From contig NOXC01000003.1 of assembly GCA_003265435.1 (NCBI GenBank), forward strand, positions 186,001-250,000: DNA of 64,000 nt, given 5' to 3'. Source of the DNA: Cellvibrionaceae bacterium AOL6 (GTDB lineage: Bacteria > Pseudomonadota > Gammaproteobacteria > Pseudomonadales > Cellvibrionaceae). Positions 17,274 to 25,827 of the stretch are shown piece after piece. The position numbers and the translations under genes were made by a program. How positions within the stretch are numbered: position 1 is the stretch's first letter; each line of letters starts with the position of its first letter. The notes below the pieces were generated by a model, which ran no database searches, was not told the DNA's origin, and saw only the letters and a program-made list of their open reading frames with translations.

Positions 17274-18625
17274 TGCGCATTCCATTTTCTTTAAAGCGCG
17301 CGCTGTACAGCGTTTCTGTGTTTACAAGCTTGAGCCTTTCCATTCCTGGCCTGGCCGCAGACACACTGATGACCGCCGTAAAATCCGGTAGTACAGCACG
17401 CGTCAAACAACAGCTTGAAAATGGGCTAACCCCCAACATACTGTTGCCCGATTATTCAAGTCCACTTGCGTGGGCTGTCGATCAGCAAAACCGAGCGATG
17501 GTGGAGAGCCTGCTTGAGGCCGGCGCTGAGCCCGATCTCGCCGGGTCGGAAAAAAACAACTTTAGTCCCCTACTGCTCGCGTGCTTGCGCGGCGATGCGC
17601 ACATTGTACTCGCACTGATTGAGGCGGGCGCGAATGTACACCGCAGCACCCACGATGACATCACGCCGTTTGCATTGTGCGCGGGACACTCCAGCACATC
17701 GACCCTGGACGCATTATTACAGCAAGGCGCAAACCCTCTCGCACTGAATCAACAGGGGCAAAGCCCATTGATGTGGGCCGCGGCCAATGCGCGCACAGAG
17801 AATATCGAGTGGCTACTCGCACAAGAGGCGAGCCTAAATCAGAGCACCGTGAGCGGGTTTACGCCATTGTTCTTCGCGATAAAGAGCGGTCGACCGGAAC
17901 CGGTTTTTTTGCTGATCGAACACGGCGCCGATATTCACGCTACTGTGCAGGATGGCACGACGGCAGTGCAACTCGCCATGTATCAACATCAATACGCGGT
18001 GGCCGCCTACCTCGTAGCGCAAGGTGCAAACCTTAAGGCCTACGATCGCAATGGTGACCAACTTCTTCACGCTGCGGTCAAAGCCCGTCAACCTGCGCTA
18101 GTGAGCACCTTGCTCGAGCACGGCGCCGACCCTAACGCACTGACAGGCGAATCCCAAGTAGTCTGGCGATATGAGGTGAACTTCACAGCCGCACCCTATA
18201 TTACCTACGCCAAATCGCCTCTCCTGCTCGCAGCAGAAAAAGGGTCTGCGGACATCATGCGCATTCTATTAAACGCCGGTGCCGACCCGACATTTAAAAG
18301 TGGCGATGGCAACAGCGTGTTGCACGCAGCCGCGCAGAGTAAACCCGATACGCTCGCGCTGGCGATCACGCTCGCCCCAGACATCAATACACAAAACGCG
18401 CGCGGCCAAACCGCCCTGCATCAACTGTTAAATCTCGGTACAGATAAAGACACGACGAAAGAAGACATTGCGCAGATGCTGACGATGCTGGCAAGCGCCG
18501 GTGCCCGTCCTGACCTTGAGAATGACTCGGGCAAAACACCGTTCAGCATCGCAACGCGCGGCCAACACCGTTCAAAAGACGCGTTTATCGCTGCATTTGG
18601 AAACCCACCACAGGATCAATTATGA
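17273..18625 (+). CDS. Exported ankyrin-repeat protein
   Basis: This 450-residue protein has a signal peptide (cleavage after GLAA, near residue 25) followed by about ten ankyrin repeats running almost to the end, with canonical blocks such as SPLLLACLRGDAHIVLALIE, TPLFFAIKSGRPEPVFLLIE and NSVLHAAAQS. The ATG shares one base with the DUF1552 stop (TGATG). A periplasmic ankyrin protein in this setting is probably an adaptor or inhibitor for its operon partners, as for catalase- and phospholipase-linked periplasmic ankyrins elsewhere; that role is inference. Confidence 0.9.
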   Translation: MRIPFSLKRALYSVSVFTSLSLSIPGLAADTLMTAVKSGSTARVKQQLENGLTPNILLPDYSSPLAWAVDQQNRAMVESLLEAGAEPDLAGSEKNNFSPLLLACLRGDAHIVLALIEAGANVHRSTHDDITPFALCAGHSSTSTLDALLQQGANPLALNQQGQSPLMWAAANARTENIEWLLAQEASLNQSTVSGFTPLFFAIKSGRPEPVFLLIEHGADIHATVQDGTTAVQLAMYQHQYAVAAYLVAQGANLKAYDRNGDQLLHAAVKARQPALVSTLLEHGADPNALTGESQVVWRYEVNFTAAPYITYAKSPLLLAAEKGSADIMRILLNAGADPTFKSGDGNSVLHAAAQSKPDTLALAITLAPDINTQNARGQTALHQLLNLGTDKDTTKEDIAQMLTMLASAGARPDLENDSGKTPFSIATRGQHRSKDAFIAAFGNPPQDQL

Positions 18626-19095
18626 CTTTGCGACGCTACGTCAACTCTATTACCACCAGTACCGTACTCACTGCGCTCATTTTTTTGGGAGCACACGGCA
18701 CCCACGCCGATGCATTGACTGAGGCCGTCGAAGCCCGCCAGGAAGGCTTTAAAGTCATGGGACGCAGTATGAAAGCACTGAAAAAAGCCTTAAAAACGAT
18801 GCAGCCCGGTGAGCCCAGCATTGTCGCGGCCAGCCAAGCCATCGCCGACAACGCCCAACACATTGCCGAGTGGTTTCCGGCAGGCAGTGGGTATGACGAC
18901 GGCATGGACACCGACGCGCTGGACTACATCTGGGAAAACCCCGAGAAATTCAACGGCGCCACCACGGCGATGATGACCACCGCTGACGCCCTATTGCAAG
19001 CGAGTAAAAATGGCGATGCAGGACAGTTTAAGCAGGCCTTTATGGCCACCAAAGATGCCTGTTCTGATTGCCACCGCAGCTTTCGCGCCGATTAA
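18622..19095 (+). CDS. Cytochrome c' / c-556 family (class II cytochrome c)
   Basis: This 157-residue periplasmic protein has a signal peptide (cut near GTHA-DALT), a four-helix-bundle pattern and a C-terminal haem site CSDCH at 147-151, which is the class II cytochrome c arrangement. The ATG overlaps the ankyrin stop by four bases (ATGA). It probably passes electrons between the cytochrome b561 encoded next and the di-haem DUF1592 protein; the route is inferred from gene order. Confidence 0.93.
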   Translation: MTLRRYVNSITTSTVLTALIFLGAHGTHADALTEAVEARQEGFKVMGRSMKALKKALKTMQPGEPSIVAASQAIADNAQHIAEWFPAGSGYDDGMDTDALDYIWENPEKFNGATTAMMTTADALLQASKNGDAGQFKQAFMATKDACSDCHRSFRAD

Positions 19096-19115
19096 GCTCT
19101 AGCGGTGGAAACCTG

Positions 19116-19769
19116 ATGCCAATAAATAACCACGCCTGGGACTTACCGCTCAGGCTGAGCCACTGGCTCTTTGTTGTGTTCATCGGCTTGTGTTGGTGGT
19201 CTGCGGAGCAACATGAGATGGAGCAGCACAAACGCTACGCCTACGCACTCCTCGCGACCTTGGTCTTCCGCATACTTTGGGGTGTCATAGGCTCGAGCAC
19301 ATCCCGATTTAAGGGCTGGTTAAGGTCACCGAAAGCGATTGCCGTCTACGCCAGCCAGCTCCATAAACGCAATGTGCCGATGACACTGGGCCACAACCCT
19401 CTGGGCGCCTTAAGTGCGATCGGGCTTCTTGCAGTGATGGCACTGCAGATCATTTTGGGATTGTTTGCGATTGACGTGGATGGTTTTGACGGTGGCCCGA
19501 TCGCAGATTACATCGATTTCGATTTGGCCAGAGCATTCGCCGATGCGCACGAACTCACGTTCAATATTCTCCTGGCTTTGATCGTACTCCACCTTGCAGC
19601 CATCGTGTATTACCGAGTTTGGCGACGGCAGAATTTGCTTGCCCCGATGCTGCACGGACGCACCGTACTTTCAGAGAGTACGCAATATCCCCGTTTTTAT
19701 GTTCTGCGTTTATGTATCGGAGTGTGTATCGCGCTTGGACTGTTTGGTGTGATGACGTATTACTTTTAG
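19116..19769 (+). CDS. Cytochrome b561 family membrane protein
   Basis: This 217-residue inner-membrane di-haem cytochrome b has four to five predicted helices and candidate haem ligands in LRLSHWLFV, MTLGHNPLG, FADAHELTF and IVLHLAAI. Family members oxidise quinol or accept electrons and reduce periplasmic cytochromes. The ATG at 19116 follows a GGTGGAAA ribosome site, 20 bases after the cytochrome c' stop. As the last gene of the operon it would link the system to the quinone pool. The frame is open upstream to 19068 but homology starts at DLPLRLSHW. Confidence 0.93.
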   Translation: MPINNHAWDLPLRLSHWLFVVFIGLCWWSAEQHEMEQHKRYAYALLATLVFRILWGVIGSSTSRFKGWLRSPKAIAVYASQLHKRNVPMTLGHNPLGALSAIGLLAVMALQIILGLFAIDVDGFDGGPIADYIDFDLARAFADAHELTFNILLALIVLHLAAIVYYRVWRRQNLLAPMLHGRTVLSESTQYPRFYVLRLCIGVCIALGLFGVMTYYF

Positions 19770-19774
19770 GGGGA

Positions 19775-19799
19775 ACACTCTGCCAACACGGCAGAGTGT
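19775..19799. terminator. Hairpin between convergent genes
   Basis: ACACTCTGCC (19775-19784) pairs perfectly with GGCAGAGTGT (19790-19799) over a 5-base loop, just after the cytochrome b561 stop. The T-run is weak, so termination is likely but not certain. Confidence 0.65.
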
Positions 19800-19822
19800 C
19801 TTCGATACCCTCAGCGTTCCTA

Positions 19823-20365
19823 CTAGAAGTTCATGCGCACGCCGAGCGAAATCGCACTGGAGTCGGAAGAAAATGCCACGTCCGCGACGGCAGCAAACGT
19901 GGGGTTAAACCAATAGTTTGCCCCCGCGCCAAGCGTCGTGGCACCATCAAAGGCGGTCGCATGTGACAATTGAGCACGCGCCTCCAGGGCTTCCATGACA
20001 TAGCCTCGCGCTCCAACGGCGAGTACCAAACCCGTATCGCCATCGCCCTGATCGACGCGCGTCGTGGAAAGGGCAAGACTTGTGTACACCGAAATATCCG
20101 GAGTGGCATCGAACTTATAACCGCCACCCGCAGCCAGTGTGGTCGACCCACACACCCCTCCGCTGACATCCGCCACACTGCCCAGTACGAAAAACTGCTC
20201 CGACAATTCCAGGTTCCCCATGACAGAAACCCCATTCTGCGTACAGTCATACTGATCCAAATGTTCACTGATATAGGTCAGCTGGCCAAAGTCATAGCTA
20301 ACATCCGACGCTATCGCAGCAGGCGCCCCACAGATAAGTAACACACACGCAAAAACCTTTTTCAT
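19823..20365 (-). CDS. Small outer-membrane beta-barrel-like protein
   Basis: This 180-residue protein has a clear signal peptide (MKKVFACVLLICGAPAAIA) and alternating strands ending in an aromatic C-terminus (ISLGVRMNF), as in OmpA-like or OmpX-like eight-stranded barrels. The ATG at 20365 has a GAGGGAA site; upstream in-frame sequence to 20605 belongs to the intergenic and merR regions. Two Cys residues (YDCTQ, GGVCGS) lie in the mature part. No specific family is recognised. Confidence 0.78.
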   Translation of the reverse strand: MKKVFACVLLICGAPAAIASDVSYDFGQLTYISEHLDQYDCTQNGVSVMGNLELSEQFFVLGSVADVSGGVCGSTTLAAGGGYKFDATPDISVYTSLALSTTRVDQGDGDTGLVLAVGARGYVMEALEARAQLSHATAFDGATTLGAGANYWFNPTFAAVADVAFSSDSSAISLGVRMNF

Positions 20366-20483
20366 ATTTCCCTCAATGGTAAAGAATTCCTGAACCTGCT
20401 CGCGGAATACGAGTGTGCTTATTATCCAGATCCGACCCGAAGTCACGGTGTGATGGCCTTCTCGATTTTTTAATGTTGCATGG

Positions 20484-20864
20484 TCAAACTTCAAATGAGG
20501 CCAATATCGGGCAAGGCCCTTTTTTTTCATCCTTACAACGCTGAACCACTCTTTGGAGCAAGGCGCGAGATTCTTCAAGCTCGGCAATGTGCGCATCGAG
20601 CGCATTCAACCTTGCTTGCGCCATAGCCTGCGCACGCTCTCGGTCTTCGCGCACATCCAGTACTAATAAACCGAGAATCTCATTTAATGTAAAACCTGCC
20701 GCTTTCGCCTTGCGAATAAATTGAAGTCTGCGCACATCCTCTTGCTGATACCGGCGCACCGCGCCCGTTTTTGGCGGAACGTCAAGCAACCCGAGGCGCT
20801 GATAATAGCGCACCGTCTCGACACCTACGTCGCCCGCTTTGGCGAGTTGCCCAATCGTAAACAT
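20484..20864 (-). CDS. MerR-family metal or thiol-responsive regulator
   Basis: This 126-residue activator has the N-terminal winged helix (FTIGQLAKAGDVGVETVRYY), a long dimerisation helix and a C-terminal metal loop with Cys110 and Cys118 (RCKDEKKGPCPILASF). The C-x7-C spacing is that of CueR-type monovalent metal sensors, while the CP-x-x-ASF end resembles Hg-type MerR (SCPLIASL). The third Hg ligand, Cys82 of MerR, is absent. It is divergent from the glutaredoxin-MauE gene and probably distorts the overlong promoter between them. The ligand is unknown: Cu/Ag/Hg or a thiol stress signal. Confidence 0.9.
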   Translation of the reverse strand: MFTIGQLAKAGDVGVETVRYYQRLGLLDVPPKTGAVRRYQQEDVRRLQFIRKAKAAGFTLNEILGLLVLDVREDRERAQAMAQARLNALDAHIAELEESRALLQRVVQRCKDEKKGPCPILASFEV

Positions 20865-20871
20865 TGAAATC

Positions 20872-20903
20872 TTGACTCCGTACCCCAGTACAGACCTTAG
20901 TAT
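20872..20903 (+). promoter_or_regulatory. MerR-type promoter/operator, strikingly mer-like
   Basis: TTGACT (20872-20877) and TAGTAT (20898-20903) are 20 bases apart, the stretched spacing used by MerR activators. The spacer carries a dyad TCCGTAC-CCCA-GTACAGA (20877-20894). The classical Tn501/Tn21 mer operator reads TCCGTAC-ATGA-GTACGGA after the same TTGACT. It faces the glutaredoxin-MauE gene at 20949. Confidence 0.8.
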
Positions 20904-20948
20904 AAGAGAAGTTCGGACCTCGTCATCACATTGAAGGAGGAAATCTCA

Positions 20949-21710
20949 ATGTCACAGCCCCCATCCGAGACAAACAAGCGCGCGTCGCTTTACCGTATGG
21001 ATATGCACCAGCACCTGTGCCCCTATGGTTTGAAAAGCCGATTCCTATTGCGTCAGCATGGTTTTGAACTTGAAGATCACCGGCTGACCAGCCGAGACGC
21101 CGTGGACGCATTCAAAGCGAAACATGAAGTCGACACCACACCGCAGATCTTTATAAATGGCGAGCGCATAGGCGGCTACGATGCCTTGCGCAACTATCTC
21201 GGCTTGCACAGCAGCAAAGACGATGAGCGCAGCTATACCCCGGTGATCGCCTTGTTCAGTATGACGTTACTGATGGCGATCGCCACCGCCGTCGCAGTGC
21301 AATCAACTGTATTTTCTCTGCGAACCGCTGAGTGGTTTATCGCCTACTCGATGGTAGTACTGGCTCTATTGAAACTGCAGGATATCGAACGCTTTTCAAC
21401 AATGTTCCTCAACTACGACCTGCTGGCAAAACGCTGGGTGCGATATGCCTATCTCTACCCCTTCGGGGAAGGTCTAGCAGGACTGCTCATGCTCAGCGGC
21501 ACACTCAACTGGATTTCAGTGCCCATCGCTCTGTTTATTGGCACCATTGGCGCGGTATCGGTCTTCAAAGCCGTGTACATTGACCGTCGCGAGCTCAAGT
21601 GTGCTTGCGTCGGTGGGTCGAGTCGTGTGCCACTCGGATTTATATCGCTCACTGAGAATCTGATGATGGTCGGAATGGCGGTGTGGATGGCCTTTTCGCA
21701 CCTAGGCTAA
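20949..21710 (+). CDS. Glutaredoxin-MauE/DoxX-like fusion membrane protein
   Basis: This 253-residue protein is a fusion. Residues 10-95 form a glutaredoxin domain with a monothiol-type site CPYG (24-27) and the cis-Pro motif DTTPQIFINGERIGGYD. Residues 100-253 form four predicted helices like MauE/DoxX electron-transfer proteins, with a C-x-C-x-G-G motif (LKCACVGGSSRVPLG) between helices. It could relay thiol reducing power across the inner membrane. The ATG at 20949 follows an AAGGAGG site. Its promoter is a mer-like operator next to a MerR gene, suggesting a role in soft-metal or disulfide stress. Confidence 0.88.
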   Translation: MSQPPSETNKRASLYRMDMHQHLCPYGLKSRFLLRQHGFELEDHRLTSRDAVDAFKAKHEVDTTPQIFINGERIGGYDALRNYLGLHSSKDDERSYTPVIALFSMTLLMAIATAVAVQSTVFSLRTAEWFIAYSMVVLALLKLQDIERFSTMFLNYDLLAKRWVRYAYLYPFGEGLAGLLMLSGTLNWISVPIALFIGTIGAVSVFKAVYIDRRELKCACVGGSSRVPLGFISLTENLMMVGMAVWMAFSHLG

Positions 21711-21771
21711 CGACACAGCCAACACCATAAAAGCGTGCTATTTTTAAATAAAACGCATCTATGTATTCACT

Positions 21772-22725
21772 ATGATGAAAACCGCGCAACGGCCATGGAC
21801 GGCCGTCAAAACGTCCTGGTGTATCCTTCAATTCGTGTTGCTAGCAAGTACTTGCTATGCCTCCGATGAGCCTGAGCGCCTTTCGTCAAACCAGCATGTC
21901 AGCGCGACCCTGCACGTAAAATACTGGGACTGGGGCATGACCAGTAAGCGCGATAACTACCAATTCGAATTATTGCGCCAAGCACTCGAAATCACCCGGG
22001 ACACTCACGGAGACTATATTCTCGATCGTGTCGTCCGCGCTTATTCAACACCCCGCGTGCGTAGGGAAATTCATCGCGGTGACATCATCAATATTCGTAT
22101 CGGCCCTTGGCGTCCGCAAACGGCCGCCGAGGATGCACCAAACGATGCGAATGTGCCCATCCCCATCCCCATTGCAATGAACCTGCTCGGCTATCGGGAA
22201 CTGATCGTCCATAAGGAGGCGCTTGCTGACATGGGAGCACTGCGTGATGACGGTGACTTCACACAGCAACTCATCGGTCAGGGGCGTGGCTGGGAGGACA
22301 TTCGCATCTATCGCGCCAATGGCTATCGCGTCGATGATTCGGCGAATTTCATGACGCTTGTGCAAATGCTGAATAACCGACGGTTTGATATTCTCGCCGT
22401 CAGCGTCATCGAGACAGACACGCTGCTGAGAGACCCCAGCTTGCCTGTCGCAGCGTTACGCGCCGTGCCCGATGTCATGTTCTTCTACGAATTCCCTCTC
22501 ATCTACTACACCTCACCCCATACCCCCGAACTCACCACGCGCGTCACTCTGGGCTTACAGCGCCTGATGTCCAACGGTGCCCACGCCGATATCCTCCACC
22601 AATACTTCGCTGAAGAGATTCAACGCGTCCAAGACCCTCGTACCCGTATCATCGAACTCCACAACCCTTTGCTCTCCACATCGCAAAAAACACTGATTAC
22701 GCCCCTGCACAAACTGGCACATTAA
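21772..22725 (+). CDS. Periplasmic binding-protein-like protein (paralogue 1)
   Basis: This 317-residue protein has a signal peptide (cut near TCYAS) and the outline of a type-2 extracellular solute-binding fold: YQFELLRQALEITRDTHGDY, then LLGYRELIVHKEAL, GQGRGWEDIRIYRANGYRV and a C-terminal lobe. Two similar but divergent proteins lie at 25828 and 26737. No ABC permease or ATPase is nearby, so it may act as a sensor input or scavenger rather than a transporter subunit. It precedes a TonB receptor by 128 bases. Confidence 0.8.
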   Translation: MMKTAQRPWTAVKTSWCILQFVLLASTCYASDEPERLSSNQHVSATLHVKYWDWGMTSKRDNYQFELLRQALEITRDTHGDYILDRVVRAYSTPRVRREIHRGDIINIRIGPWRPQTAAEDAPNDANVPIPIPIAMNLLGYRELIVHKEALADMGALRDDGDFTQQLIGQGRGWEDIRIYRANGYRVDDSANFMTLVQMLNNRRFDILAVSVIETDTLLRDPSLPVAALRAVPDVMFFYEFPLIYYTSPHTPELTTRVTLGLQRLMSNGAHADILHQYFAEEIQRVQDPRTRIIELHNPLLSTSQKTLITPLHKLAH

Positions 22726-22853
22726 TTTACTGCCGAACAGAAAATAATCACTGCGCATGCAGTGACGATTTTGCATAACTTCGGTATTAGTTAATTATTG
22801 TAAATAAGAATCCATCTCAATATCATAGGCACCTTCTATCAGGAGGGAAGCAT

Positions 22854-24929
22854 ATGTATAAAAAGTCACCCATCGCACTTGTACTCGCCACGCTGGCCAG
22901 TACGCAAGCTTGGTCCGACGATTCCGCCAAGGAAATTGAGGAAATTTTGGTATGGGGAACCAAAGTATCCGCATCCAATTTAAGCTTTGATGAAGACGCC
23001 GTTGCGATACGGCAGGTGGATCACATCAGCGACTTACTGCGCACCATCCCTGGTGTCGACGTCGGTGGCGCACACTCGATGAACCAGCGCATCACCATTC
23101 GCAGCATGGACGACAAAGATCTGCGCATCACCATCGATGGCGCCAACCAGAACACGTATATGTATCACCACATGGGGAATCTGCAAATTCACGCGGATAT
23201 TCTCAGCGAAGCCAGCGTTAACCTCGGCGTCAACTCCGTTATTGACGGTGGCCTCGGCGGTACCGTGCGCTTCAAAACCAAAAGTGCAAGTGACTTGCTT
23301 CGCGGCAATCGCAACATCGGATTTCGTGTACAGGGCACCTACGCCGATAACGCATCCGAAGGCCTCGCGGCCAGCCTCTACGGTAATGCCGGCGGTGGCG
23401 TTGACTACCTCGCGTACATTAACGCGATTCAACGCGACGACTTTGAAGTCGGTGGTGGTGAAATCAAAGACGAAAATGGCGACGTCATTGACGGCACAGA
23501 TGGCAAGGTTCGTGGAATTGCCGGCGACTTATTCGACGCGTTATTGAAAGTTGGTTACAACATCAACGACGATCACCGTCTTAAGTTCGGTTATGAAACT
23601 TACACAGACAAGGGTGACTACAGCTATCGACCCGACATGGGCCTAGCAACCGACATTGCCATTAACGAAGGTCTCGGCGGGCCCTTACTCTGGCCTACTG
23701 AGTTTACGCGTGACACGTTCACCGTGAATTACGAAGCCATGTTCAAAGATCACACCACCTTCGACGCCGCGATATTCACAAACGAAAGTACGCTAGAGCG
23801 CGATGAATCCGGCTGGGTTGAAGTACCGGCCTTTGCGGCATGGGCAGGCACGATTAAAGGCGACGCCACCAATATCGGCGGGAACGCCATGGCGGTGACC
23901 GACCTCGGTGCCCACACCCTCACTTACGGTGGTGAGTACATTCTTTACGACACAGAATACAGTGCCGACTACGATGATCCCGAGGCAGCGGACGAATCCG
24001 CCACCGAAGAAGCCGCCAATGCCGCGGCGTACATTGAAGATCGTATGGAGCTGCTCAATTGGCTGACCGTGATTCCAGGCTTGCGCTACAACCATTACGA
24101 CATTGATTCCACCGTCGTTACCGATACCTACAGTAAAGTCACGGGCGCACTCGCACTTGAGTTCCCTGTCCACGAAGATTTATTGCTGCACGTCAGCGGC
24201 ACACAGCTGTTCAAAGGACCTGAGATTGGCGAAGTCTTTATCGGCGCGGGTCTGAACGACACCCCCAACCCGGACATTGAAGCGGAAGAAGGCTACAACC
24301 TCGAGGCCTCTGTCGCATGGCGCAATGATCTCTTCAACCTGGGCACTACCTTCTTCCACACTCAGGTCGATAATTACATCTATGATTACGCGCCCAACCC
24401 GGCAACGCGCTATTGGAAAGACAACGTTGGTGATATGGCCATTGATGGTTTTGAGGCCTATGCAGGACTCTCCGTCGCGGGCTTCGTCACCACTCTGACT
24501 TACGCGCACGCCGATTCCAGCCTTGATGCCTTCGAGGAGTATGAAAGCCTGGATGGAACGCGGCTCGACCGAACTCAAGGCGATACCATCAGCATCAATG
24601 CCGACTACATCATCGAAGCGATCGATCTGACTCTGCACTGGGACCTGCTCTGGGTAGATGACCTGGAGGCGGGGCCAGACCTCGACGGCGCCAGCTTCGA
24701 CAATGCGAAAGATGGCTATAGCGTGCAAAATATTTCTGCGCGCTGGGAACCGCAACGCTTTGCTGAAGGCCTGGCTGTGACCTTCGGCATCGATAACCTC
24801 TTCGATGAGTACTATGCATCCCAGTCTTCACGAACGGGCGTGTCTTTGCACCCTCGTTTCGGCGAACTCTACTTGCAAGACTACGAGCCCGGTCGCAACG
24901 TCAAACTGACGGTGGCCTACCAGTACTAG
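22854..24929 (+). CDS. TonB-dependent outer-membrane receptor (haem/FrpB-like)
   Basis: This 691-residue protein has a signal peptide (cut near TQAWS), a TonB-box-like EEILVWG segment, a plug (residues about 45-150) and a 22-strand barrel closing with RNVKLTVAYQY. The plug contains YHHMGNLQIHADIL followed by GVNSVIDGGLGGTVRFKTK, the arrangement of FrpB-like receptors. A motif FKGPEIGEVF-NPDIEAEEGYNLE recalls the FRAP/NPDL motif of haem receptors. The ATG has an excellent AGGAGGG site. The substrate (haem, metal or siderophore) is inferred only by resemblance. Confidence 0.9.
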   Translation: MYKKSPIALVLATLASTQAWSDDSAKEIEEILVWGTKVSASNLSFDEDAVAIRQVDHISDLLRTIPGVDVGGAHSMNQRITIRSMDDKDLRITIDGANQNTYMYHHMGNLQIHADILSEASVNLGVNSVIDGGLGGTVRFKTKSASDLLRGNRNIGFRVQGTYADNASEGLAASLYGNAGGGVDYLAYINAIQRDDFEVGGGEIKDENGDVIDGTDGKVRGIAGDLFDALLKVGYNINDDHRLKFGYETYTDKGDYSYRPDMGLATDIAINEGLGGPLLWPTEFTRDTFTVNYEAMFKDHTTFDAAIFTNESTLERDESGWVEVPAFAAWAGTIKGDATNIGGNAMAVTDLGAHTLTYGGEYILYDTEYSADYDDPEAADESATEEAANAAAYIEDRMELLNWLTVIPGLRYNHYDIDSTVVTDTYSKVTGALALEFPVHEDLLLHVSGTQLFKGPEIGEVFIGAGLNDTPNPDIEAEEGYNLEASVAWRNDLFNLGTTFFHTQVDNYIYDYAPNPATRYWKDNVGDMAIDGFEAYAGLSVAGFVTTLTYAHADSSLDAFEEYESLDGTRLDRTQGDTISINADYIIEAIDLTLHWDLLWVDDLEAGPDLDGASFDNAKDGYSVQNISARWEPQRFAEGLAVTFGIDNLFDEYYASQSSRTGVSLHPRFGELYLQDYEPGRNVKLTVAYQY

Positions 24930-24943
24930 CACTGGCATAACTC

Positions 24944-24983
24944 GCCGGATTTTCGAGGCGCTCTCATCACTCTGAAATCCGGC
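24944..24983. repeat. 9-bp inverted repeat
   Basis: GCCGGATTT (24944-24952) and AAATCCGGC (24975-24983) can pair across a 22-base loop, 15 bases after the TonB receptor stop. It may add to the terminator that follows. Confidence 0.55.
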
Positions 24984-24992
24984 AGAACTTCA

Positions 24993-25021
24993 ACGCGGCG
25001 TCAGAATAAATGACGCCGCGT
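24993..25021 (+). terminator. Terminator hairpin after the TonB receptor
   Basis: ACGCGGCGTCA (24993-25003) pairs perfectly with TGACGCCGCGT (25011-25021) over a 7-base loop and is followed by ACTTTCCCT. The stem is strong and GC-rich, with only a partial T-run. Confidence 0.75.
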
Positions 25022-25253
25022 ACTTTCCCTATCCCCCTCCTCGCTGCAAGCTCTCCCGCTCAATATGACCTCAGTGCTGGTATACCCTTTCCTGCCCTGG
25101 CGGCGCCATGAGCGTTTCAGCAACGACAAAACCTCGCATTCTGCCTGACAGTAATGCTATAATTCGGCCTGACCACCCCTTCCCTTAGGGCTAGCGATCT
25201 TTCGCTGCACCAGCAGCACGGTCGCTGACGTAACCCAATAATCCAAACACACA

Positions 25254-25769
25254 ATGACGACACAACTCTTCCTGGCACAGGCCCTGGGCTTTGTCAGTTT
25301 TGGACTGGGTGTGGCTTGCTTCTATCAGCGCGATGACCGCCGACTGAAGTGGACCATGCTGGCCATGAACCTGAATAATGTACTGCACTTTGCGCTGCTT
25401 GGCGCAACGACCGCGGCGATGGGATCGCTGCTGTCCGTGGCGCGGACCGGCTTGGCCTTGCGAACCTCATCGAGACTGGTCGCACTGGTCTTTATCGCCA
25501 TCACGCTGGTACTGGGCGCCTTGATCAGTGAACGCTGGCAAGACATGTTTCCGGTGCTGGGTACCTGTATCGGCACCTATGCGCTCTTTTGTCTCACCGG
25601 AATCCGCATGCGTATCGCCTTTCTTTGCGGCGCACTGTGCTGGCTCAGCAACAACATCATCGTGGGCTCGATTGGCGGCACGCTGCTTGAACTCACCCTG
25701 CTAGCGGTGAACCTGAACACGATCCGACGCCTGTATTTTGCCAAGCGTAAGGCAACTTGCGAGGCATAG
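25254..25769 (+). CDS. YgjV-like inner-membrane protein
   Basis: This 171-residue protein is almost entirely hydrophobic, with five to six predicted helices (AQALGFVSFGLGVACFYQRD, WLSNNIIVGSIGG). It matches the YgjV/Imp family of unknown function. It has no clear ribosome site before the ATG at 25254. It lies between a TonB receptor and a binding-protein paralogue, which does not reveal its role. Confidence 0.8.
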   Translation: MTTQLFLAQALGFVSFGLGVACFYQRDDRRLKWTMLAMNLNNVLHFALLGATTAAMGSLLSVARTGLALRTSSRLVALVFIAITLVLGALISERWQDMFPVLGTCIGTYALFCLTGIRMRIAFLCGALCWLSNNIIVGSIGGTLLELTLLAVNLNTIRRLYFAKRKATCEA

Positions 25770-25827
25770 GCCGACAGCGAACAGGAATGCTACACTTAGT
25801 GTCAGATTCACTATCGGCACGCCCTAT

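Larger units (their letters stand above)
24930..25253. other. 324-base intergenic region with two hairpins
   Basis: After the TonB receptor stop come two inverted repeats, listed separately, and then a TATAAT hexamer (25158-25163) about 90 bases before the YgjV-like gene. No -35 box is clear. Nothing else is recognisable. Confidence 0.5.

Noticed and set aside
22770-22853. Possible Fur box before the TonB receptor
   Set aside because: The AT-rich sequence has only partial similarity to the Fur consensus and no clear dyad.
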